From assembly GCA_027596945.1 (NCBI GenBank), contig JADGJH010000559.1, forward strand, positions 1 through 16,804: a stretch of DNA of 16,804 nucleotides. Reading direction: 5' to 3'. Below the pieces are notes generated by a model. That model was not told the DNA's origin. It ran no database searches and saw only the letters and a program-made list of their open reading frames with translations. Source of the stretch: Physocladia obscura (taxonomy: Eukaryota; Chytridiomycota; Chytridiomycetes; Chytridiales; Chytriomycetaceae). Shown in pieces: positions 10,001 through 16,804 of this stretch. The stretch's first letter is position 1. Each line of letters begins with the position of its first letter. Made by a program: the position numbers and the translations under genes.

Positions 10001-10356
10001 ACACACGAACGATACCGGCTGAAACTGATTTAGACTCACCAACAGCAGCGGAAGCAGGATTCGAGTTGACGTTTAGGTTTGGGAACGCCTGCATATCAAG
10101 AATGTTTGTTGCGAGAAAGTCCAGATCCAGCGAAGCCGGTAAAGCGAACGGATCCGCGCATGTTAGAGCTGCAGCATGCCCACTGTCACAAGGTGATGCT
10201 GGCATCTGGGTTTAATCGTTAGGAGTTATTACCAGTAATTTAGATAGGAATCTGTTTCCGCGCACTAGATATCACAATGATATTTCTTACCATAATCTGC
10301 TGCCATCGTTGAAGCAGCACATCGTTCGTATCGCCGCTTTCACGTTGCGGTTCCAT
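7067..10356 (-). CDS. SRE1: SREBP / Sre1-type membrane-bound bHLH transcription factor (5 exons)
   Basis: A sterol- and oxygen-responsive factor expected to sit in the ER as a two-pass protein and to release its N-terminal bHLH part by proteolysis. Minus-strand exons: 10356-10291, 10205-10040, 9983-8675, 8614-8253 and 8202-7067, with all phases kept, give 1012 residues, in the range of other fungal Sre1 proteins. In order: an acidic, hydrophobic N-terminus; an AT-hook-like KRKRGRPP (90-97); a bHLH (about 154-247) with HNVIERRYRNNLN, where Tyr164 is the SREBP hallmark replacing the usual Arg, and a long loop as in fungi; a Gln/Ala-rich stretch; a first membrane segment (about 446-463); a short lumenal loop; a second segment (about 503-535); and a long Ala/Leu/Ser-rich C-terminal region that by position matches the Sre1 C-terminal (DUF2014-like) domain, though I recognise no motif there. 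A TATA box upstream supports the chosen Met. A more distal in-frame Met at 10530 lies upstream of that TATA box. Confidence 0.92.
9155..9180. repeat. 9-nt tandem repeat encoding the poly-Ala tract of SREBP
   Basis: The unit GCTGCAGCC is present two full times plus 8 nt. It contains the palindrome CTGCAG three times. On the minus strand it encodes most of a nine-alanine run (protein residues about 346-354). A run of Gln codons sits just upstream in the protein (plus-strand 9218-9235). Such tracts vary in length between strains. Confidence 0.7.
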
Positions 10357-10744
10357 TGAACAAATCGATTTGTTTTTGTGGTGGCCTGATTTCTTCAAAA
10401 ATTGTCTCAGCAAATTTGTGAATGACGAAAACAGAGTACAAAAATCCTCAAAAAATCCCACCTTATATAAACTATTGAAGTCAAGTTGACTATTATTTTT
10501 ATTCCATTGAGTTTGGTGTAAACAATCCATAAAAATCGGTCAAGCCATTGGGCTGAATGTACTGTCAAGCTCCTTCAGGCAGATTTGCTTGTTGTCATGC
10601 GATTTTCAGGTTTTTATTAAATGTAAAACTTGAATCTCAGTATGTTCAACTATGCTATTTTGTGGGTGTCAATTAATGGCTCTCTAGCAAAATTTAAACA
10701 AAATGCAAAGGTTACAGAGCGAAAATATCAACAATATCATTTTT
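10357..10744. other. spacer between MFS and SREBP genes
   Basis: 388 nt lie between the MFS stop codon and the proposed SREBP start, both on the minus strand. It holds the TATA box at 10462-10469 and otherwise AT-rich sequence. A minus-strand open frame continues from the SREBP exon up to a Met at 10530, but it reads through the TATA box region and its translation (rich in Phe, Asn and Lys) does not look conserved, so I treat it as 5' leader. Confidence 0.5.
10462..10469 (-). promoter_or_regulatory. TATA box of the SREBP gene
   Basis: The minus strand reads TATATAAG here, about 106 nt upstream of the proposed ATG at 10356. A start of transcription some 30-60 nt downstream would leave a 5' leader of roughly 50-80 nt. 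This is a motif match only. Confidence 0.45.
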
Positions 10745-12756
10745 TTATTTTTTTCTTGCGACCATCTGAAATTGTTCAATAAGAAATGCAAGGAAAAACA
10801 TAACAATTGGATAGGGCAAAGCTGCCAGCATTGCCGTTTTGAAAGCTCCGTTAAATCCAGCGATTAGTTCGGTTGTTGCAGCTGCAAGTGTCTCGTTATA
10901 AACTCCTGCTGCTACCGCGTCGTTGTGCGGGTAGTCAGCAGAGGCGCTTTGAAGCATTTGGAGCAATGGAAGAGCATTTGACGTAGAAGCTGGAAGACCT
11001 TGCTTGATAAACAGGCTCACGAACGACATGAGAGCTGTGTCACTGGCTGTGTTGGAAACTACAAGATTGTTGACAATTGTTCCGGTAACTGCGACACCGA
11101 TTGCGCCGCCAAGCGTGTTGGCTGTTTGGACAGTGGCAGTTGCAACTGCAATACGTTCACGCGGAACTGATGCTTGAGTCGCAATTACTCTTTGCTGTAG
11201 GGTGCAGCCGATGCCAAGACCAAGAATGAAAAGAAAAAATATCTGCTTCACCAGGATCGTATTGCTAGTAAACAGTGAAACCAAAGCAAAACCAATTGAC
11301 ATGAGTATGGGCCCAATAAAGAAAAACATCTTGTAATTTCCTATAATAATGATTAGATGAAGTGTATTTTTCGAAATTACGTTCACACCTGTTTTAGATG
11401 TCACAATTCCAGCGGTGACGGACATAGTAACAAGGCCAAAAATGACAGGAAAGATTTCGAGTCCTGCAATCGTCGCTGAATAGCCAAGAACAACCTGAAA
11501 AAAGAAGCTAATGTAATACGCCACAGACAAAAACCCGGCCCCCAAACAGAAGGAAATTCCAATAAGAGCTGGTACGCTTTTATTGACAAACATTTCTGGA
11601 GGAATAATCGGCTCGTTGGCAATCTTGAGTTCGACAAATGCAAAGATAACAAATAGAACGGCAGCGACAACAAACATGGCGATAACTTGAGCAGCATTCC
11701 ATTCCCAGATTGTACCGCCAAGCTGCAAAGGAGTGATTAAACAAATAATGGAAGCGAAAAGAAGTAGAGCGCCGTAAATGTCCACTCGCTTGATCTTGTC
11801 AATCATTGACCCTTCAGTTGGCGGAAATTTTAGAAATGCGACAACAGCAACAATTGTGATGACACCAAGCGGCAGATTAATAAAAAAGCACCATCTATAG
11901 AGAGAAAAAAAATAATAATAAAAGAAAATAAGAAAAACAAAGTTATCATAATCTGCGAAGAACGCATCAAAAAATGAAGAAACCTCCAAGAAATATGATC
12001 ACTAAATGCTCCACCAAGAAGTGGCCCGAGAATAGCCGAAAGACCAAAAGTAGCACCACTAAATCCTTGGTATTTTCCTAGGTGGTTCAACGTATTAGAA
12101 AAATGAATAGTAATAACAACAATCGTAATAGTAAACTAATAAAATAAGAGAACAAAAAATAAAATTCTTGTTACCGCGATCTTGAATTGAAACGATATCC
12201 GAAATGATAATGAGAACCATCGAAGTCATGCCTCCGCCACCAATACCAGCAATTGTGCGGCCAGCAATCAGCATTTCCATAGAGTTTGAAGCACCGCAGA
12301 TCAGTGATCCAACTTCGAATGTCACAATGGAAAATAAAAACACTGGTTTTCGTCCGAAAATATCCGCGAATTTTCCATATACTGTGCCGAAAGGTGCGGC
12401 CGTAAGAAGGTAAGCAGAACCTGGTTATATTATACGTGTTAAAATTAAAGTCCATATCACATTGTGGCCTTACCAATCCAAGGAATTAAATCTTGATGCC
12501 CGAATTCCGCAACAATCGATTTTAAGGCAGTAGCTACAATCGTCTGGTCCAGAGCGCCTAGCATAATGGCAAGCAACAGTCCAACGTAGACCAAAATAAA
12601 TTGAGTTTTTTCAAGTGGAACCCTGACGTGCGTAAACGATTGAGTTGCGGGATCAATGGTGTCGGGGTTTTTGGTGGATGGTGCGATTTCAGTATTTTCT
12701 GGAGCATTGTCAGGAATTTCGATGACATTCTCGTCTTGTCTGTTGGGTGAGTTCAT
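10745..12756 (-). CDS. MFS drug/H+ antiporter, 14-helix DHA2 type (5 exons)
   Basis: An integral membrane exporter, expected in the plasma or vacuolar membrane, that moves small molecules out against protons. Minus-strand exons: 12756-12474, 12420-12175, 12077-11984, 11894-11389 and 11340-10745, giving 574 residues. The polar N-terminus (1-50) is followed by helix 1 with the DHA2 signature LGALDQTIVATAL (Asp70). The motif A loop GKFADIFGRKPV is at about 110-121; the motif C stretch ILGPLLGGAFSD and the family signature WRWCFFINLPLG come later. Many further hydrophobic segments fit the 14-helix class, and a typical IATQASVPRERIAVATA segment lies near the end. Relatives include azole and multidrug exporters and vacuolar basic-amino-acid transporters; substrate cannot be told from sequence. 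The last intron (11388-11341, 48 nt) is a multiple of three and contains no stop, so its retention would insert 16 residues in a loop. It is the first gene of the minus-strand series. Confidence 0.92.
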
Positions 12757-14440
12757 TTTTCAGTTGTTTTTTTTTTGTTCCTTTTTCGGATTTGCTCCCT
12801 TTTCAATGATTTTATTGGAAATCAAAATCATTTTGTTAAAAAATTGCAATCAAGCCAACGAAAATTTACCTGATTTTTACCGTGACAAATAAAAAATTTT
12901 ACAACCCTGAATGCAAACAGAAAAAAAAATGCAATCATGCCTGGAAGCAAATAAAATAGCAAATCTACATACCAAATTTCTCTTTACTTTTCCTTCAATT
13001 CAAGTACGGCTCTATAATACCCTAACCAATTGGCCATTAAGTACTTGAAGTATCATCTTTACATGTTAATTTCCAACATTCAATTAATGCCCACGTTTGT
13101 TAAGGCCTGCAATTTTAAACCTTTTGAATTATTTTATTTTCACACTAGACTCCGTATTATCTCAGTATTATGAATTTTTGGATTACTTGTAGATGATACT
13201 GGTTTATTTGTGTAGGTGTACATGCTTTTTTAAACTTTTTATCCTCAGAAAGTGGCAAACATCATTATCGAGGGAAAGAGAAAAGAAAGAAAAGAAAAAA
13301 AAAGATGGTTCACCAGTTGATTAGAACGGCATAACACCGGAAATTTTTTTGGAAAAATGTGGCCGAAAATGCACACTTGGATTAACTACCTTTATCGGCC
13401 AAATTGAGTCAATTTTTGGTGGTGGTGTTTAGAAAACTGGTAGTATACTTACATTCCAATTTACCGATTTTTGAAAGAATGTTTTGAAAATTGCAGTGAG
13501 CTGTTTTTGTTTCTCAACTCTACAAAAACAAACATTCCAATTAAATGGAGTTTATTATCACGCTATAAAAATAAATAAAAAAAGAAACAAAAAAAAAAAG
13601 CAACGTTTTTCTGCAAACAGAATTGCCACTATATTAATGTAATTGAATGAAAGAAGTTGGCTCTTCACGCATTATTAAGCTGCCAAAAAACCTCATTGGC
13701 ATCAAAACTTGCCCTGCCATGAAGCCTTTCTTTTCCCTAAGTGCCATTCTTTCACAAGTACAAAAGTAGGTAACTTTGAGTCATTCGTTGGGAAAGCTTC
13801 AACATTTGAATTTAAAGATGGTCAAATTCTTCAAGATCAAGGATATTAAAGCTAGGACTATATGCTGGCTGATTAAGAAAATGGATATTAAATCAATCTA
13901 TATGGAACTTGTTTTTTAAAACCTTTTGTGACCTGTAAACATGGGATTACCTTCTCATCGACATGTACAAGACCTGCCTGATCTTTTAAATTTTGCAGAC
14001 TCAAAGAGTGCTGTAAAAAATGACCAGGTGAAAAAGAGTTGGAAGGAATTGGTGTAGAGGAGTGAGTTTATCTCCAAGTATTTCTCTCACGTACTTGCAA
14101 AATCAAAATTTGCAAAAATGCTATTTTTTTTGTCTCATTTCTGTAGTCAGAAAGAAAAAGAAATAACTCATGTTTTCATTGTTTTGGAAAATTTCCAGCA
14201 AATGAACATTTTCGAAGCAAGCAGATGTGCTTTATTCACCAGTTTCTGTGAAACTGGCTAACTTTGAAGTTATATACAGAGGTGCTAAGCAATACTGTAA
14301 TGGCATTGTCAAAATAATGCTGTCAAGAGATTTTATTTTCGTTTTTTTAACATCGTTTGGACAAAAGAGGTAAGCAAGACTTTGTGGACGCGACTGGGGG
14401 CACTGACTCGGACGAAACGCGCAACACGAAGCAGAAACAG
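12757..14440. other. AT-rich divergent spacer between MFS and cytochrome c1 genes
   Basis: No convincing exon is seen on either strand over about 1.6 kb. The sequence has purine-rich stretches (around 13270-13310), an A/AAAT-rich stretch (13565-13600), a TGAGTCA at 13777-13783 and a hairpin at 14239-14257. From about 14380 the composition switches abruptly to GC-rich, 60 nt before the cytochrome c1 start. GTAAGC at 14370, a branch-like CTGAC at about 14404 and AACAG directly before the ATG at 14441 could mark a 71-nt intron in the 5' leader. Confidence 0.5.
14239..14257. repeat. hairpin, 8-bp perfect stem
   Basis: CCAGTTTC (14239-14246) and GAAACTGG (14250-14257) are exact complements around a 3-nt loop. 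It lies about 180-200 nt upstream of the cytochrome c1 start codon. It could be an operator-like palindrome or a chance event. Confidence 0.45.
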
Positions 14441-15682
14441 ATGACCGGCGCCTTTTCGCGGATCAGCCGTCTTTCGCCCTCGGCCGTGCGCCGCGGGTTC
14501 GCCACGTCGTCGGCGCGGCCCGCCGTTCCCGCACACAACCGAATCACGGCGGGCTTTGTGGCAAAGACGTTCGCCGTGTGCAGCGTTGCGGCCGTCGGAA
14601 TCAGCGCCGCGCTTCCCGACGATTTGAGTCTGGGCCTTGCGCCAAGGTTCGTTGCTGTTCTTGTCTTCTTGCCGCCCACTGACCACGGCCGCCCCGTCGA
14701 CAGCGGCGCCGACGCCTTCAACCTGATCGAGAACGGCATGCACCCGCCGCACCTGGGCTGGGAGCACCGCGCGTGGAACAAGACCTTTGATCACGAAAGG
14801 TAGCTGTGTTTCTTTGGTTGGCACGTGTCACGTGCGCTGACTGCTCGCAACACAGCATCCGCCGCGGCTACCAAGTGTATCGAGAAATCTGCGCGGCGTG
14901 CCACTCAATGTCGCTCCTGTCGTGGCGTAACCTCGTGGGGGTGAGCCACTCCGAGGACGAAGTCAAAGCAATGGCGGCCGAGTACGAATACCAGGACGGC
15001 CCGAACGACCAAGGCGAATATTTTCAGCGCCCTGGAAAACTCAGCGACCGTTTCCCGTCCGCCTACCCCAACGAAGAAGCTGCACGCGCGGCTAACGGCG
15101 GTGCGTACCCGCCTGACCTCTCGTGTATTGTCAAGGCTAGGCACGGCGAGGAGGACTACATCTTTTCCCTGCTCCTTGGATACTCCGATCCGCCCCCTGG
15201 TATCTCCCTAAGAGATGGCCTACACTTTAACAGGTAAGAAGCGGCGGGGACGAGCGAAGCGAGTGAACACGCGAAAGGGGGTGAAGAAACGAAACAAGTG
15301 CAGAGAAACGAATAAAATCGACACCTCCTAAATAGATACTTCCCTGGTGGCGCAATTTCCATGGCTCGTGCCTTGTACGACGAGGTCGTCGACTACGAGG
15401 ATGGCACCCCCAACAACGCGTCGCAACTCGCCAAGGACGTGACAACTTTCCTCTCGTGGGCTTCCTACCCCGAACACGACGACAGAAAACTAACCGGAAT
15501 GCGTGCAATTTCCCTCTCTGTTCTTTTGACGCTTCTGTCCGTCTGGTACAAGAGATTCAAGTGGGCTCCCATCAAGACTAGACAAATTGTCTTCAAGCTG
15601 CCAAAGGTATTTGTGATTGTACAGAAAATCTAGAAATTGACAGCGAGTGTTAATATTTATTTTTTAGGCTCGCGAGGTTTAA
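14441..15682 (+). CDS. CYT1: cytochrome c1, haem protein of complex III
   Basis: It carries electrons from the Rieske protein to cytochrome c at the outer face of the mitochondrial inner membrane. Exons: 14441-14646, 14704-14799, 14856-15233, 15336-15606 and 15668-15682, giving 321 residues. The N-terminus is a two-part import signal: an Arg/Ser-rich presequence with a likely cleavage near RRGFATSS, then a hydrophobic sorting stretch ([15 protein letters not shown]). The haem site CAACH is at 113-117 and the probable axial ligand is Met236 (GGAISMAR). [13 protein letters not shown] and the C-terminal anchor (about 283-298, followed by YKRFKW) are typical. Two splices are uncertain. The first intron (14647-14703, 57 nt) is in frame and stop-free but has a CTGAC branch-like site. 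The last one (15607-15667) gives the end KLPK-AREV; unspliced, the frame ends at 15633. Base composition is much richer in GC than in the neighbouring genes, introns included. Confidence 0.94.
14821..14835. promoter_or_regulatory. mirrored pair of CACGTG E-boxes in a CYT1 intron
   Basis: The 15-nt sequence GCACGTGTCACGTGC is a perfect inverted repeat around one T and holds two complete CACGTG boxes (14822-14827 and 14829-14834). It lies inside the intron 14800-14855. CACGTG is the classic target of bHLH factors such as Cbf1, Pho4, USF and, with its Tyr variant, SREBP. Binding here is not shown by the sequence. Confidence 0.4.
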
Positions 15683-15728
15683 AATCTTTGTCTTTGTTTC
15701 TTTTGCCTGCTTGCACACGCCCACACTC

Positions 15729-15734
15729 AATAAA
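15729..15734 (+). terminator. poly(A) signal of CYT1
   Basis: AATAAA lies 46 nt past the proposed TAA at 15680-15682, followed by an A run and T-rich sequence. This is a canonical hexamer at a normal distance and also fits if the unspliced end at 15633 is used. Confidence 0.55.
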
Positions 15735-15875
15735 AAATTTTCAATCTTTAGTTTCTTTGAATGCTGATGAGTGCCATCATAATTTATACCTTTTTTTCTT
15801 CCTCTTTAAATTATTTATTGATTTAAATAACATTGTATTGAAGTATCTTGGAGATTGAAAGGATGAGATTTTCAG

Positions 15876-16290
15876 GCAAAAATACTTGCCCTATACGGTA
15901 TCAGCACCTCAGTTTATTCCACAGCACAACTATCCACGCGCGTAGCAAACGGAACAAGAATAATCTCGTCGATAAAGAGCACCGCAAATGACGGCAAAGA
16001 CGGCTGGAAATGCAAACAAGAAGCGCGTGAGGCGGAAAGGCGAGAAGCGATAAGAAGACCTGCAAAGAGAGTTGTGTGTGGAGTGTGATAAGTTGCCAAC
16101 GATGTGTTGTTGTTTCTCGGATGCAAAGCCGATAAAACACGCGACGGATCAGTTTAATGATGAACTGGAGGCGGATTTGATTAAGTGCTTGATTGCACTG
16201 AATTGATGGTTTTTTTAAATATTGTTTGTTAATTTCTTAATTTATTATTTATTTCCTTATTTCCTCACTTTTAGGAAACAATCAACTTAA
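15876..16290 (+). other. GC-rich patch, possible exons of an unidentified small gene
   Basis: Composition here rises again after the AT-rich CYT1 3' flank. One plus-strand reading is phase-consistent: an open frame from an acceptor at 15874-15875 to about 16070; an intron 16071-16128 (GTTGTG...AAAG); an exon 16129-16184; an intron 16185-16274 (GTGCTT...TTTTAG); and a last exon 16275-16290 ending in TAA. The end would read QFNDELEADLIKKQST, acidic and helical. I do not recognise the protein and found no start codon for it. The minus strand also has open frames of 70-79 residues over 15901-16140 that are rich in Leu, Ser and Arg and look like shadows. It could be a real small gene, a decayed copy, or part of a non-coding transcript. 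Confidence 0.25.
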
Positions 16291-16804
16291 AGACCGTGTT
16301 TCATAAATGCTGAAGTTATTCAGTGGATTTACTTTTTGTCAAAATTTATTCAAAAATACAATTTCCTTGACTTGTTTGAAGTCAACTGCAACATTATCTA
16401 AATCATCAAGTTTTACTGAAACAAGAGCCTTTTAGTACAATTTATTGTGGTTATTAGAGACTGCTCGGCCATGTCAATGAATTCTGCTAGGACATTATAT
16501 TTGCCTTAATTGATTTATGAATTGCTGGAGTGTCAACTTGTGCTTTTTCATTTCTTGTTAAGTTAGGGGTACATTGATAATACGGGAGGAATGTTATCAG
16601 TACATAGTTTGTTTTTTCGAAGCAAATATTGGTGGATTGTACCAAAAAAAAAAAAAAAAAATAAAATTTTAAAAATAATTTTATAATTTTTTTAATTTTA
16701 AAAAAAAAAATCTTAATTTTTAAAGCAACCATCCATTAATTTTCCTTTTTTTTTTTTTTTTTTGCATGTGAGTAAATTAAATGTATATTTTTTGAGTTTT
16801 TATT
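16291..16804. other. AT-rich right end of the window
   Basis: No gene is seen. The sequence is AT-rich throughout; its clearest structure is the A18 and T18 pair described separately. The only open frame (minus strand, 16487-16732) is Phe/Ile/Lys-rich and derives from homopolymer runs. Confidence 0.5.
16644..16763. repeat. A18 and T18 tracts flanking an AT-only core
   Basis: An A18 run (16644-16661) and a T18 run (16746-16763) lie 84 nt apart in opposite orientation, so they could pair as an imperfect inverted repeat. Between them is almost pure A/T with small palindromes such as TAAAATTTTA. This may be simple-sequence drift; the exact run lengths are prone to sequencing error. Confidence 0.5.

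Noticed and set aside
10357..10530. Upstream Met at 10530 as the SREBP start
   Set aside because: The frame is open, but the stretch lies across the TATA box and its translation is not SREBP-like. The Met at 10356 has a better context.
14333..14824. 163- and 144-residue minus-strand open frames over CYT1 exon 1
   Set aside because: GC-rich coding DNA often leaves the opposite strand open. The plus strand encodes an unmistakable cytochrome c1 with import signal.
15901..16140. 79-residue minus-strand open frame as a gene
   Set aside because: It is rich in Leu, Ser and Arg with no known motif, while the plus strand has better splice signals at its end. Orientation is left open rather than called.
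16644..16763. Poly(A) tail of a retrotransposon insertion
   Set aside because: There is an A18 run, but no coding remnant, no target-site duplication and no element body beside it can be recognised.

Overview
The window looks like nuclear DNA of a zoosporic or other early-diverging fungus, most likely a chytrid. The reasons are dense short introns (about 48-240 nt), AT-rich spacers, a fungal-type SREBP with its long bHLH loop, a FRAY-class STE20 kinase, and a fungal cytochrome c1. This placement rests on gene content and architecture; no database search was run.

Layout. 1-2519 is AT-rich DNA with no gene I can support, only small hairpins. From 2520 to 12756 four intron-rich genes lie head to tail on the minus strand. 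In transcription order they are a 14-helix MFS drug/H+ antiporter (12756-10745, 5 exons), an SREBP/Sre1 membrane-bound bHLH factor (10356-7067, 5 exons), an OSR1/SPAK/Fray-like protein kinase (6962-4403, 10 exons) and D-3-phosphoglycerate dehydrogenase (4281-2520, 9 exons). The gaps after them are about 388, 104 and 121 nt. An AT-rich divergent spacer follows (12757-14440). Cytochrome c1 is on the plus strand (14441-15682, 4-5 exons). It sits in a GC-rich block whose introns and flanks are GC-rich too. Beyond its poly(A) signal is a second GC-rich patch (about 15876-16290) that may hold part of a small unidentified gene. The window ends in AT-rich sequence with A18 and T18 tracts.

Functions. 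The products are mostly housekeeping or regulatory: serine biosynthesis, kinase signalling, sterol/oxygen-responsive transcription, export of small molecules, and complex III of respiration. They do not form an obvious pathway cluster. All five main models were built by hand. Coding phase is kept across every junction, and the key catalytic or ligand residues fall where expected.

The observations most worth following are: an exon/intron trade-off at the 5' splice sites (GTTT donors nearly always follow AG); a Fray-like kinase that keeps the WNK-target threonine but ends in a leucine-zipper-like helix where animal homologues have a CCT domain; a mirrored pair of CACGTG E-boxes inside a cytochrome c1 intron; and the sharp compositional boundary around cytochrome c1.
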